Of a stretch of 64,000 nt of DNA, positions 48,770 through 61,428 are shown one piece after another. The stretch's first letter is position 1. The number at the start of each line of letters is the position of its first letter. The notes beneath the pieces were generated by a model. It searched no databases and was not told the DNA's origin. It saw nothing but the letters and a program-made list of their open reading frames with translations. Both the position numbers and the translations under genes were made by a program. The DNA lies in contig NW_020170382.1 in assembly GCF_000524195.1 (NCBI RefSeq), positions 440,798 to 504,797 of the forward strand, given 5' to 3'. Origin of the DNA: Echinococcus granulosus. Taxonomy: Eukaryota > Platyhelminthes > Cestoda > Cyclophyllidea > Taeniidae.

Positions 48770-49690
48770 GGTGGCGCTTAGAGCTCTGTCTCTGCACTTC
48801 CGCTGGGTGGCATGTCCTTCAGACCATACCAGTAGCCCCAAGTTCTTCCGTACATCGACAATACAATTTCTGTCCTGGTATCCTGACTCCTGCCTACAGG
48901 GAAATCATGGGGAGCTGCAATAGTTGCAGCGGTAAACGAACCCGATCCTAAAGGACTGCTGCTCTGATTTCTATCGCTGAAAGTTAAACCTTAGTGTGAC
49001 AGAAGAAGGGCATATTCTGTGGATGGGGGAAGTCTTGACGACCCCAGAAAGGAAAAGTTGAAGATGACATCTACCTTCGGCAACTACCACAGTCCCGCGT
49101 GCTGCAGGAATGCTCGTCCCAAGCGAAGTGGCACCAGTCGTCACCGTGAAATATCTGGGCAAGTTCGTTACGGAATAGAAGCAACACCTTATGGCTACGA
49201 AACTACTTTAAACCCCTACCTCTGCTAAATGACTCTGTTCTTAAGCCAGTGTTCTTACGACTAGCGATGGACTCACGCGATGGCCTGGGTATTCCTTCCT
49301 TCCTCCAATACAGTTCCCAAACAGGACAAAATTCCACATCTAATGAAAATTGTTAAGAGAAAACAGTGAAATTGCGATCAAATACCTTCCCACTTAAGTG
49401 AAAATGAGACGACTGACACGGCTGGCTTGTGAGTGTTTTTCCCACAGCACCATCTACGCTGTGACTACCGACGCTATTGACCGAGGGGAGCGTCGGGAGA
49501 GGCACTCAAATGGAGAAGGGGCTAAGTAATACTTTGACAATTTGGCCAACACTTCGTTTTGGGTTTGCAGGCACTTAAAGCACCGTGGTTGTACTTCCGC
49601 TGGGTGAAGTGGCCTCCATGGCATACTAGTGACCCCTTAGTCCTCAATAGCCTTCGGGGAAGTCGCAGCACTTCAGTCGAGTTTAGACTA
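48770..49690 (+). mobile_element. TRIM-like element, copy B
   Basis: Terminal units at about 48800-48960 (GGGTGGCATGTCC, CCATACCAGTAGCCCCAAG, ACATCGACAATACAATTTCTG) and about 49595-49690 (CCGCTGGGTGAAGTGGCC) flank an interior that aligns by eye with that of copy A. Shared landmarks include GAAGAAGGGCATAT, GGCAACTAC followed by CAGTCCCGCG, AAGTTCGTTACGGA against AAGGTCGTTACAGA, and CAGTTCCCAAA against TAGTTCCCAAA. Identity is roughly two thirds, so both copies are old. No coding capacity is seen. Confidence 0.6.
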
Positions 49691-50119
49691 CTATTTTAAT
49701 ACTCTTACCATTTACTCGGCATTTTCGAATTCCTGAAATGCCCTGATTTATTTACTCTCTTCAAATGTCGTCACAAATGAATCATGCGTATTTTCCTTTT
49801 CAGGGAAATAAATGTATAGCCTAAACGTCATTTTATTTCACTAGAACCCAAAAAAGTGGACAATGAATCATTGTAAACAAAGTGCCATATAAAAGGTGAA
49901 AAAAGTAAAAAAAAAATTTACTTAGGAGGGAAATTATCAGTTCCTTATTCCAGTTCACTAAAAAATATTTGTTATTATTAACGGACAATGTTTCAGTAAA
50001 TTTATATCGTTTGAGTGTTGGAAGAGCATACATGTTGTTTTTTCCCCTTAAATTGCCAATTTAATCGGGTTTTCGAACAAATCTGCTGCTACTGCATCAT
50101 TATTGTTCTTAGACTCCGT

Positions 50120-50215
50120 GTAATACGCTCTGGGCTTTCCCATGAATGAAGGAGGACATAACACTCGGGCAGAATATGTACTCTCGACCTACAGAAGGGA
50201 TTAAGGCGTACAAGT
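50120..50215 (-). repeat. Solo terminal unit of the TRIM-like family, inverted
   Basis: On the minus strand this reads CCTTCTGTAGGTCGAGAGTA, then CATATTCTGCCCGAGTGTTA. This matches the terminal units of copies A and B (CTCTACGTCGACAGCGCATATTCTGCCCTAGAATT at 38553 onward, quoted here in part). No interior is attached. Confidence 0.55.
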
Positions 50216-52491
50216 TCGGTCCGGAGACCAGACCGCTCAAAATAGGCTCCATTTTTGAGACCGAGAATTAAAAGAACATTTAAAGTATTGCGCTACTTTC
50301 GATCACCAAGTCATCACTGATGAAAATCTGCTGAGGCGGCACCCTTCACAACATCCTTTTTTAAGGCGGTCTGTACCTCATTAATCTGATTGGCTCATAA
50401 AAATGATAAAATCATGCGCAAATCTAATCTTCCCCCAGTATTTTTTTCCAAACAATCCTAAAACGCAGACCCGTAAACTCCGCGCTTTTGGGTATTTTTC
50501 CGTTTAATTACCCGACAGCAGCACCAGCCAAATAAATGAGATGAGTAAGGAGTAGAGGGATCGGTGAGATGAAAGGGGCTAAACAGACGAGGAGGCAAAA
50601 GTGGGGAAGAGGGAGGGAGGACAGAAGCAGAACTCTGCTCACCCCCTCCCCCCCCAATTTGTCGCACACACACCCCGTGTCATAAATCAGTTTATTCTTG
50701 TTATTGACGTATACTGCCACCCTTCAAATCTTTCATGCTGTTGGCAGAATCAGCCCGCACATCCACGCACATTTGGCCATGTACAATCGGCCAGAGCCTC
50801 CACATCAACGGTGTGCTACCGCTGTAGTAGTATCTCAAATGACTTTCACGACCACCACACCCGTAAAACCGTAAAACACACATGATGGCCAAAATTTCCT
50901 TATTGGATACATTTCAGTCCAGGAGAAAAAGTAAGTGAGATTGTTTCTGCGTAGGATGAGTTGCTTTCAGTGTTCTCTGGAAAATTTGTAGAGAGGACTA
51001 ATTCACCTCCACTCCGTGTTAAGTACTTAGAAATGGAGCCCAAATTAATCAGCACTATGGGTGAGATACATGCGATTACACGGTTTAAGAGTGTTCTCAT
51101 GTTTTATTTGTTTTACTTGAAATATTTATTCCTTTACTGTCTGTAATGCATATTCCTTGTCTTACCTACTCAACAGGGCCAATAGCATCCCTGTTTGGGG
51201 GTCCCCTCCTTTACTGGGTGCAAAATAACCTACCCTTTTGAACCTGCGTGGCTCCATTTCATGATCGCCCAGTCTGATGTGTCTTGAAATGATTCGCCTT
51301 AAGGGAGGAAATGGGATGGTTATTAGACCAATCTGGCTGAACCATCTCATCCCTTGATCCTACCGCATCGTGGCGATTTCTGAATAAAAATAGATGAGGA
51401 AAATTGCTCTTTTTTAATTCATACCACTTCCACTTGAGCGATGAAGTTACAATGCGGTGGTCACTCCGGCTTTTCCATGTGGGAGTTTGCTAAAAGCTGG
51501 AGCAACTGGCGTTAAACGTTTGACCCTGGTTATTTTGGCATGTGCAATGGCTGCACGCAGGCCCGCGAGCATTGATGCAACCAGGGCTCACCGTAGGACT
51601 CTCGCGCACCATCATATCTTCCAAATTCTATCTTGATCGATGGTAGCAGTCACTCTATTGGATGATGTAACTTTTCGTTGAGGCGACGAACCTCAAGAAA
51701 TCAATTAACCTTAAGGGGCTACGTCAAGAGGGACCAAATATTCCAAGTTTACGAATTTTGAAGCCATAAAGGAGAATTATAAGAAGCAATAAAGAAATAA
51801 TAAAAGAAAAGAATAAATTTTAAAAGATGGAAGATCTGTCACTGTAGTCTAATCATCCTAAGGCGTTGTCAATAGTGTCGGAAGCGGTCATGCTTTCCTG
51901 AATTTCAAATGACTACAAGTGATTTCATTTTCTTACAGGAGTCCTTCTCGTGGACAATTTTTCCCCATTGCAGGCATTCCATTGGCTTGATGTTAAGGCT
52001 GCGTTTGGGAAACGAGATCATCAGAGCCCAAGGAGTCACCGACTTCAAACATACTGTGGGTGTGCCGTACAGCCACACCGTCCTGCAGCTCCTCTTTACG
52101 ACTTGATAATCGTGGGTTCAGGTATTTTGATCTCATTTACCAACACAAAAACTACCGCTTGTCTCTCATCTTGATCCGCGGTGTTTGGCCTAATACGGCA
52201 GGACATTGTTTATAAAGGTTTAATCCCGGAGTCCCCAACTGGCCTAAACACTCCATCATATTTATTTCACCTCAAACACAATCGAGCTAACAGCTATCTA
52301 TGTATCACTTTTTTCCTTTAAAACAGATGTTTCTGTAATTTATCTGTTTATTTTAGCCCAGCTGCCTTTCTTCGGTTATATTGCATACACAAGCAATTTG
52401 GCTGGGAGCAGAGAGAGAGAGAGAGAAAAAGATGCCGTCTGTTGCTTTGCAGGCGCTCCGCCAGAACTACGCAATCTGCCTGCAAGGTGTG

Positions 52492-52494
<3 letters not shown>

Positions 52495-52538
<44 letters not shown>
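52495..52538. repeat. Long GA microsatellite
   Basis: About 22 uninterrupted GA units. A shorter GA tract at 52411-52425 precedes it, with roughly 70 bases of unique sequence between them. Confidence 0.95.
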
Positions 52539-52540
<2 letters not shown>

Positions 52541-53202
52541 GGGTACGTTAATAATTTGCTTCCATCGATCATCAAAAGTAGTAAACTCGCATTATCGGAG
52601 TCTAGCACATAAACCGTTCCGCTTTTCGTGGTAGCCCGGACATTAACGTGGTGGTGACAACCCGTTCAGGTAGTTGAGGATGCTTCGCGATGCTTACTTC
52701 TCGGCTAAAACCTAACATCTTGCCCTTACAGGTATGCCTGCTACCTTTGTCACGGCTAGGGGCATGTTTGAGCGGAACATTCTAAAAATGAGTTGATAAA
52801 AAAATATGTTTTCGATGACGCTCCTTATTTTCCACAACTCTTAAACACCTCACTTGATGCCATCACAAGCACGTTTTCCAGAATTCAAAGTAAAAATTGT
52901 ATAAGTCCATTTGATAGGTAACTTGAAAGGTGGAACGCTGCTATGTCAGATTATCCCTGCATCAAATGGTGTCAGATCTGCTGCTAGGCTGGATAACTTA
53001 TTGCAGTCTAGGCGGGAAATACGCAGACCTTGTTGTGCCCATCAATTGGAAGTGACCTTGATAAACAGCACAATTCCTCCTTCTCGACACCATAAGCATG
53101 CTTAAATTTCAAACAAGTTCACGTAATAGAGCCCAAGGCTTACAGTCTTCTGTAAAACAGCCGCCTCACTGGAGGTACAGGGCTTTGCTACTAGTCTTTC
53201 TT

Positions 53203-53217
53203 CCCCCCCCCCCCCCC
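53203..53217. repeat. Homopolymer run of 15 C
   Basis: Fifteen C in a row after a T-rich stretch. Its length is prone to sequencing error. Confidence 0.9.
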
Positions 53218-55523
53218 ACATAAGTTACATTTAGACTCGTCTCTCTCATAGCATTGGCGTCACTAACTCGAGTACAGACAACTACGTCTTAGTCCCTGTG
53301 ATTAAGCACTGAATTACTTAGTATCGGGGATAAAATAGGAACTTGCCAAGCATTCAGGAGGAAGTGTAAAGGCACAGCCACAAGAGCTGGTGATTAAATG
53401 CTTCCAGAGGGCTCTGATCAGTGTGCGCGCCCATAAGTGTGCGCATCTTGTCCCCGTGGCTTTTTGCAACACGCGCCTACCCGTTCGTGACTGTGACCAC
53501 AATGACAACCGGAGTAAACAGTGGTGGTCAATCGGTGATTTACTCGGACAAGTACCCCTGTGTAAGCACCTCCACCACCAACACTGTAACCAAATGGTGG
53601 ATGAAAACGATCAATTGGAGGGTGATGTGACAATTTGACAGCCTCTGTTGATGTAACAATGCAATAAACATGACTATCCCTATCTCATTCTTCCACCCAG
53701 TACTGTGTACCTGTTATTACTTAACAAACAAAAGTGGTTATGATCTTGTACTTCTACCTACCTCTGATGTGGAGAATTAGTCATGCCTATTTCAGCTTGC
53801 AATATCTCCGCGCGCTGTGACGAAACACCAAATTAGACTTTGAAACGGGAGTCGATCTCGTCTAAAAGGTAGCCAGCCAGATGACTAAACTGGACTTTGT
53901 AATGCCAAAAAACGAAATAAAAATATGCCTAGTTTATGTGGATGGTGCTTAGCAGAAGCCATTAGCCCTGCACCCTAACGTTGACCAAGAATGAGGTGGC
54001 CTTTTTGACACCGCGGTTGGGTAATGTAGTAAACCTTCACGCCTGCTTGCAATATTCCGAGAGATCAGGGCTTTAGTGGATACGCTGTTTCGAAGCCTCC
54101 GGTTTTAAGGCGAAGTCACGATCCACATACAAATGCAGAGACTGCATCAGAAAAACATGATGCAACCAATTCTGAGGAATACAAAACCCCTTCCCCAATT
54201 TCGCGCCTTTTCATTAATTGACACGCGACTGTCGTCTATGTTTGCCCATGCCTCGATGCTTACACCATCGCCTTAAATGGCTCACTTGACTTACATGACA
54301 GTTTGGCCAGATGCTCGTCTTTCAAGAGTATTATCCATACAACAATGGTAGTCACTGCAACTTGACATGTAACCACATTCATTTCGTCAATGCTACTGAT
54401 TTTGTAATTCCTATCCTCTGATTCGTAAGTCTCACACAGCCCATAATCTTACCAGGGTGGCAGCGGAATCACCCTCTTCACCGGCCGAGCAAAATACCAA
54501 AGTTTCGCAGAGGAAGGGCATCTGTTGTAGATGGCAGAGCTTACTGAGACGCAAGTCAGGAGTGCTATCGAAACCGGGCCAACCTCTGGCATCCACCCCA
54601 CTCCTGAGTTAATTACAATAAACAGTAAAAGATGAAGATAAGGTTTGGACAAATGTAAGTCATCCTTAAAGCACTAATTACAATCGTGAGAGTAAAAAAA
54701 TAACCATAATCAGAGGACCTGGTATCACCCCATGTTAAGTGGAATCGAGAATATTCCAAACCTGTCTTGGCATCATCTAGATTGTTAAACAATGAGGTGT
54801 TGGAATGAAAAATGGATGCAGCTATGAGTTTAAACTTTGTTTGGTATGGATTGTGAAACAATTCTGCTTTCAAACATACAAAATACACTTGCTGTAGAAC
54901 GCGAATTCTTACAACGCATTGAGTAAGCAAGCTGTGAAGACTGATCTGTCAAAACTTGCAGGACCGGTGGAAATTATTGTCTGATTCTCGTACCTGACTC
55001 AAGGATGGATTTAGCTCACCCGACTACTTTGTGGGGGTGGAAGCGGGAGGACTATTTTGGGAAGCCCCTAGAAGAGCACTCAAAAAGAGAGGATTATAAA
55101 ACCGAGTCACACTTTGTTTTTTTATGCTCCCAATTTCCAATGACTTTACATGGAGTCCTGCTCAACATCTATACTGCTGGTTTCTTAGGCCTGATTTACG
55201 TTGATGGCAGAAATCCTACCTCACGACGCTACATGTCACTACTACTGCACTACAAAGCCAGGATTTAACCAGCAATTAAAAACTTACGTCTCGTAGCAAG
55301 ATTAATAAATAAAGGTTTCTTGGTGCAAACCACCTCGAGGGAGGCATAAATAGAGAGAATACTGAAAGAATTATGCCTTTGACAATGTTCAATAAGGAAG
55401 GGAGTCCATCAAGAATACTTCTGAAGAGAAGAGGAATGGGGCAAGCACTGCAGTAGTAACAGACACACAAGTCAACAACACTGTAAAGGGAATGCACTTT
55501 GAGACAAGACAAAACGCTACGAA

Positions 55524-57256
55524 CTAAGTGATATCCTCCTCGTTGCTGAGGGTCTTCTTTAATTTTAGCAGCATCTCAGTCATCCAAGGCTCCAGTCGTG
55601 TGACACTATCGTACTCCTTCACGGCGGCTGTGTAGGTCTCCAGATTCTCAGAACTCAAAGCTTCATCAACTTTCTGCAAGGATTGAACAATTTCTACTCG
55701 TAGTAATTCAGTAAAATAATCTCAGCAAAGACGATGAATTTGACCTTTCAGATAAACTGATTAATAACAGAAACCACTTATCGGTTAACTTAAAATTCAT
55801 CTGTGGTTGTCTTCATCACGTGAATGGACTTGCCTTAAGAAGAGCGCATTCACGTGAATCACAAAACATGGGATAGTCTAGTTCAAACTTTTCAAGAGTA
55901 TTGTGACCCTTCACAATATCGTAGTTCATATCGCAGATTACAGCCTTCATGAGGTACTCTTTGGCCCCGTAGTGCAGTAGCTTGTTGTCCATTGAAGATA
56001 CACCGGCCTTAGAAAAGCAAAAAAAGTTGCACCGATTCAAAAGAAAGGAAGCGGTCGATTAAAGTGATCAGACAGGCGCATACCTCTTCAAAAATTCTTG
56101 CGGCTTTCTCAAACTGTCCAGAAGTGGCATAGTAGTGGGCCACCTTAAGCATACACTTCCTGGCCGAGCTGGTAGACTCTTCACCCTTGTAGAAGTCAGC
56201 AGCCCGTTCGTAATGCTTGCAAGCCTCAGCCTCGTTGGCCAGCTCCTGTTCGTAAATCTCAGCCATGGTCATGTGGTGCCTGGCGGCAATGGTGAAACGA
56301 CCCATTTCGATGTAGATGTCCGCAGCGCGAGTGAGACAGGTGATAGCACGATTAGGATCGGTTTTGCGGTAGGCTACAGAGGCGCTTACGTAGTGCATGG
56401 CGGCATCCAACTGGGACTTGTTGCTGGCGCTCAGCTCAGCGGCTTGCACAAAGGCGTCTCCGGCCTCCTGCCACTTATGGGCCATTTTGAAGCAATTAGC
56501 TGCACGCTCGTAGAGGGCGACGCGCTCTTCTGTTCCGTCAGAGCCGCTACATGTGAAGGAGGAGGTGAAGCCTTACTTGAATCCAAAGCATAATAATAAG
56601 AAAATTACACTCCAGCTCCTCGGTTAGTAGGTAAATGGGAAGAAGCTACGGTCATAATACCTATGTCACTAATACATGCATAAACTTGTTCTTGGATTTT
56701 TCTTAGGATATAACTCGAGTCCCAAGTGAGAATAGAAACATTGTCAAGTTTTTTAAATGGCACTACAAAAGAGGTAGTACAATAGACATTTACTTCAAGC
56801 TGAAATGATTTAGTTCAAACGATTGCTAACCAGTGAAGCAAACGGAAGCCGCGCAAAAATCAGTAATACAGTACTCTAAAATCAGTGTTCCCATCATAAG
56901 ATCATACAGAACTAGCCTCTTGACCTTTTAAATAAAGAGGGTGAAATGAAACAGGACATCCAAATTGCAAAGGCTCCTCAATAGGCTTTGCAAAAAACAC
57001 CAATACGATGCAACTATGTTATTCGGATCTCAACGTTTCGGGTCTCACTCACTCATAGTGACATCATCTCAAAAGAACTTGCACGTTTTTGAAACATCTA
57101 AATACGACATTGCCGCTTGGCAAGAAGGCTATTACGAGGACAAATACCAATGTACTTTACGAACCCTGAAAATAGTGAACGGAAGAATCCCCCTTTTGGG
57201 TGCTTAGCAGCGCTGGCTATGTACTCACGAGCCTTCCTCTCATTTTCATCCATCAT
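55524..57256 (-). CDS. NAPA: Alpha-soluble NSF attachment protein (alpha-SNAP)
   Basis: Cytosolic adaptor that binds SNARE complexes and recruits the ATPase NSF to take them apart after membrane fusion. Exons on the minus strand: 57256-57165, 56546-56085 (the donor may shift one base; the last coding base read is 56084), 56007-55834, 55673-55524. Phases agree and the product is 292 aa, the usual size (about 295). It is helical-repeat throughout: N-terminal MMDENERKAREYI and FFRSLFSG (membrane-touching loop in the family), ALYERAANCFKMAHKW, DPNRAITCLTRAADIY, GRFTIAARHH, ADFYKGEEST, DSRECALL, and the conserved end VKEYDSVTRLEPWMTEMLLK, followed by an acidic tail (NEEDIT). The leucine region that stimulates NSF is present. 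Intron 3 uses a GC donor. The start could be either of two adjacent Met codons. Confidence 0.96.
55674..55833 (-). other. GC-AG intron in alpha-SNAP
   Basis: The exon ends CTTAAG and the intron begins GCAAGT: a full donor consensus apart from C at position 2. It ends TTGCAG before AAAGTTGATG. Both sides are phase 0, and the joined protein (DSRECALLK then KVDEALSSENLETY) lines up with alpha-SNAPs. No GT nearby keeps the frame and the alignment. Confidence 0.85.
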
Positions 57257-59652
57257 GCAACTTGACCCCGTAACGGCCCGAAACCAACAATTTGAAAATA
57301 GGCTCTGAATGATAGTTAGTATTAGTTCATACCTTAAAAGCCCAATTTTATAAAAAAAAGGACACAAATTAAAAAATAGTTTATTTTATAACAGCTTGCT
57401 TGCATTTTCAATCGTCAATAAATGTGGTGTGTTACTAATGTGTTAAGACGAATGCCTAAATATGCCATATTGGTGATAAAATTAACATAGCACTAGAACC
57501 TGAATCCTGATTTTTAGAGTCATTCTTCAGGCAGACTATTGATAATATCAAAAAAGACTCCTTACAGTAGTGAGTACAGAATATCCCCAAAAGGCTCGAT
57601 TATTCTTGCAATATGTTTTAGTTATTTTTGTTGCACATAGGGAACATCATATTTCGAAGATAATCAGTCGCTACTGTAAAACGATAGTGGTTTATCCCCT
57701 GGTATTGGTGAGGAGCCACTTCTGTACTTTGAATTAGCCCCCTTCTGCCTCGCTTGGTGGGCTGGCCTTTTGGGCCATGCCAATAGCCCAGACACCTTCT
57801 CTGCGCTGAATATATATTCTGCCCGAGTATTTTGTCTTCTCTTGTCTTCAGAAAGTCCCATGACGCTACAACTACTCATTCCGGCATTCAAGTTTAACAA
57901 ATTCTCATTGTGCTTATTTAAAAAAGATGCACTCATTTGAGGCCTATTTGGTTCATTTGTTTGTTTAACATCTTCCTCTAACAAACCCCAGTATTTACAG
58001 GCACTTTCGTTGCACTCGACCTGTTGTTTTATAGTAATTTACAAATGGACTCATTTGAATTGTTTAAAAAGGGCTAAAAAGTGAAGAGGAATCGCCCCTG
58101 GTACGTCAAATTTGGTAGCCTAATTTTAGAATCATCTTGTGGGAGATTTCCCAGAACCATTATTCAATCCGCACACCCCACCCTGAAATTGCATTACAGA
58201 CAGCTAATGTAGAACTGGTAACATTATCCCTTAGTTTACTGAGGAAAAACTAGTAGTACAATTTGGTACAATTTGCTATAACAAGTTTTGACCGTTCCAA
58301 ATGCACTGCTTCTGAGATTATACTGAGGTCGCTGCAGCGATTAGGTGGTTACTTCAATGTTTGGTTGGCTATACGAGTTCTCCCATTTCTGTAGCTTATT
58401 AATCCGCCTCCCAACTTGGTATACCTCACGACGGCTTCGAGAAAGACTTAGTATGATGTACCATGTCATCCTGGATGTCGGGCCCCAGTCGCATTATTTT
58501 CACCCCAAAAACACTCGGGTAATAACAGCTCGGGGCCTAACACCAAACCCCCAAAATTAATTTTACTGCCTCAACTCGAAGGGCAACGCGCTTTTAACAT
58601 CTCTGCTACTCAACCGAGGTACCCCCGTGGAATTCACCCACCACTAGTCTGAATCACACACCGCAGTATTACTGCAGACCGCCAAAAAAGACGCTGATCC
58701 TTGCTAACATTAAGTCACAGTTACTATCACTGTGCTTGTGTCACCCCTTCTGCGTCGACTACCGCAATGATTGACTAGCGCAAGGAATCCGCATGTGCTA
58801 TTTCGTAGGCCCTTCTAGCCACACCCAACTTAGGTCTGGCAATTCAAAAACTTTTCTTGAAGGAAATGGAGACGTATGCGGGTCGATTTTTTGCCAATTT
58901 TAAATAGGTCCTCTTACTACTGCACGCATGTTGGTCTTACTCCCACTTACGATAACTTGTCTACTGCCTATCGCATTTGTAAGTGCGATAAGATTCCTAC
59001 GGCAGTTTTCAGCCAGCCTTGATACGCAACCGGTTTTGGTACCATCTATTAGTCAGATTAGGTCACCGGATCTTGTGCACATCTTAGCCAATATAATATT
59101 CATTGAACTACGGAGGGCCATTCAAAATCCAAGGAGCATAAGTTCTGTTAACTTGTTAATTTGCCCAAAACCCAATTGTCGTTGATTGCACAAAAGTGTA
59201 CAGCACCTTAGAAACCACCATTGACAAGAAGGAGGGTGGAGGTATAAGTGTAAATTATTAGAAGAGAGAGCACATTTGATAGCACTAACATGAACAAGTT
59301 TTGTATCGGGCAAAGCAGAGCCAACAAAACTCGTATCCGCACCTGCGACAAGTCATGTGGTTGCAGCCTCCATTTTTCTAAAACGCATGTACACACCGAA
59401 GTATTACAACCGGTAATATACACCTCCTTAACCAGCACAGAACATCTTCTTGCTAGTTCGTGAAGGCTTTGGAACACCCTTTACCTCGTACCTACTCACT
59501 TTCGATGTGAAAAAGATTTTCCAGTCCAAAATGGAAAATGACGTCCATGCTTAAGCTAGTTATGAGGAAAATATTCGTTATTAAATACAGGCATGGTCTT
59601 GAGTGGAAGGAAATGATGAAAACTCGGGGTGAGTACCCAGAGAGCAGGTAAT
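57257..59652. other. Intergenic region between alpha-SNAP and the RNF14-like gene
   Basis: Both flanking genes are on the minus strand about 2.4 kb apart. It contains a solo TRIM-like unit at 57.75-57.9 kb. No gene recognised. The 3' UTR of the RNF14-like gene should occupy its upper end and the alpha-SNAP promoter its lower end. Confidence 0.5.
57740..57905 (+). repeat. Solo terminal unit of the TRIM-like family
   Basis: Reads TTGGTGGGCTGGCC, GCCATGCCAATAGCCCAGAC, CATATTCTGCCCGAGTATTTTG-type sequence, then CTTGTCTTCAGAAAGTCCC and GACGCTACAACTACTCATTC. The order of blocks is the same as in the terminal units at 37.7, 38.55 and 48.85 kb. Confidence 0.55.
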
Positions 59653-61428
59653 TCACTTCTGCCAAAGCTTGCAGCTAGCTTCAGAAAAGTGGTTGTAGGG
59701 ATTTGCGGTGTCTATGACAACCAAGCATATCCAGCAAAAATTCTTCCGACATGATGAGCACATCACACGATTGCAGCCGGTGTATTTCTGCATTAAAACG
59801 GAAGAGATAAACGTGAATGGGGAGAGAGACGCAAACTACCACACTCATTATAGACCTTGCAGTTCTAAGCAAGCCAATGGATGTATATGCGCACGGAGAA
59901 AAAGAAAAACAGGCTGATAGTGGCATCGGGGGCATTAGTTTGTGTAAAAATACGCAGTCCACGACCATTTTTTTTGCGCAAAAAAGAGGCGGAACTCACC
60001 AAAATTGGGGATTTGCAGTTGGGGCAGGGTTTACACTGGGTACTGATGAAAGTATTCGACGCTACCTCCTGAATCAATTTGAGGATATTGAGTTTTCCAT
60101 GCTGCGTCTCAAGCATATTTTTGCCGTCAGGCCCGGCATTATCGTAGCGCTCGACTAAGTCACGGGCTACAGGAGAAATAAAAAAGAAAAAAAACCAGAC
60201 ACCTGCCCCATTTCTACACATGATTTAGGCGTTAAAAATAAATGAATAAATGGATAGAAAGAGAATGAGTACCTTCCACGGGACTCAAGTTAGCAAGGGG
60301 ACCAGAGACACAAGCAGTGTCAGGGTGAAACTGTTGTCGACACTTTGCGCAAAAATGAAACATGCACTGTGCGCACACACCCTCCACGAAATCATCAGCC
60401 AACATGACATGTGGATTTTTACAATCCTCATTGGGGCACTCAACCACGTTTTGCATGGAGCTCAGTGTCCGGTTGAGAAGCATCGTCTCGTATTGCTCGT
60501 AGACTTCGAGGCTGACAATCTGTCTTACCTGAAAGGGAACTTTGCATTAAGTAGACGTCTTGCGACAACTTATTTTTGCAAAAAGACAATGGTTCGCTAC
60601 CTCCACTGGATGCACCTCTTTTTCACACGAAGCGCATAGTGGTGAGCCAGAGTTAGCCCCACTTTTCACACTCTCAGCAATAGATTGGGCAGCGCAAGTC
60701 TTGCAGAAAATGTGACCACAACCTCTCAAACGTATGCATGCTGTACCTTCGTAATTATCAAGACACACTGGACACTCATACGTGCCTAATTCAAATTCTT
60801 TGTCTCGCATTTCCTCCTCGAAGTCGATCAAGGTTTCAACGAACTGAAAACGCTCCTCAGGTTTATCAAAAAGTTCAATAGCATTTATTACCAGAGAATT
60901 TGGATCGCCCAAGCTAAATAAAGACGAGAGAGCGACATTTTGAAGATATTCGCAACAGGCCTTAAGAGAGCCGTCATTAGAATCGGACGCCATAACATTG
61001 GACAAATTAGCCGTAAGTACTTCGATAAGCATAGATGGAAGCCAAGCAGATTCAATCCAGAAAGCAAAATTTTGATCATGTGGGTAATCGCCATTTAGTT
61101 GAAAATTGAAGAAAATAGGCGGTAAGGATGTAAGTACATAGGTCACCGCACCACTGGAAGAATCAAATATGCACAAGTCCGAATATTTGAGATTGCGTCG
61201 GATAGGAGGGCCCGAAAGATACACGCTATGTATTCTATGATATTCCGCCTTATATTCACCCGCTAGTTCATTGGCATCATGGATCTTAAATCGGCCTTTG
61301 CATTTATTCACAAGCTCATTCATTTCTAAAAGAGCCATTTTCCTATTTTTACTAGCAATAAATTCCGGAGAGAGACATGGAGGCTTCCTTATAAGTTCTT
61401 GTATTACGTCAGCCATACTGAGCACCAA
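59653..61428 (-). CDS. RNF14: RBR-type E3 ubiquitin ligase, RNF14-like
   Basis: Transfers ubiquitin via a cysteine thioester in RING2; the N-terminal RWD domain binds partners. Exons on the minus strand: 61428-60601, 60528-60273, 60166-60000, 59787-59653; phases agree, 461 aa (456 if Met6 is used; RNF14 is about 474). RWD at about 1-140 (LPPIFFNFQLNGDYP, then FWIESAWLP). RING1 219-268: CPVC, CGHIFCKTC, CASC. IBR 307-349: CPNEDC, CAQC, CAKC. RING2 from 409: CPNC, TGCNRVMC with catalytic Cys422, CSSC, CWIC. It ends ANPYNHFSEASC, typical of RNF14. Human RNF14 acts as an androgen-receptor coactivator and on stalled or crosslinked translation factors; the worm role is not known. All zinc ligands expected in RING1 are visible. 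Confidence 0.94.

Larger units (their letters stand above)
49691..55523. other. Intergenic region; no gene recognised
   Basis: Holds an inverted solo TRIM-like unit (about 50.15 kb), a GA microsatellite, a C run and much AT-rich DNA. Slightly GC-rich patches at 51945-52110 and 53340-53640 contain short frames with no recognised domain. The 3' UTR of alpha-SNAP should lie just below 55524. Confidence 0.45.

Noticed and set aside
52348..52634. Frames on both strands with Ser-Leu or Arg-Glu repeats
   Set aside because: They are translations of the GA microsatellite.
59708..60639. Plus-strand frames of 63-129 codons
   Set aside because: They are antisense shadows of the RNF14-like exons.
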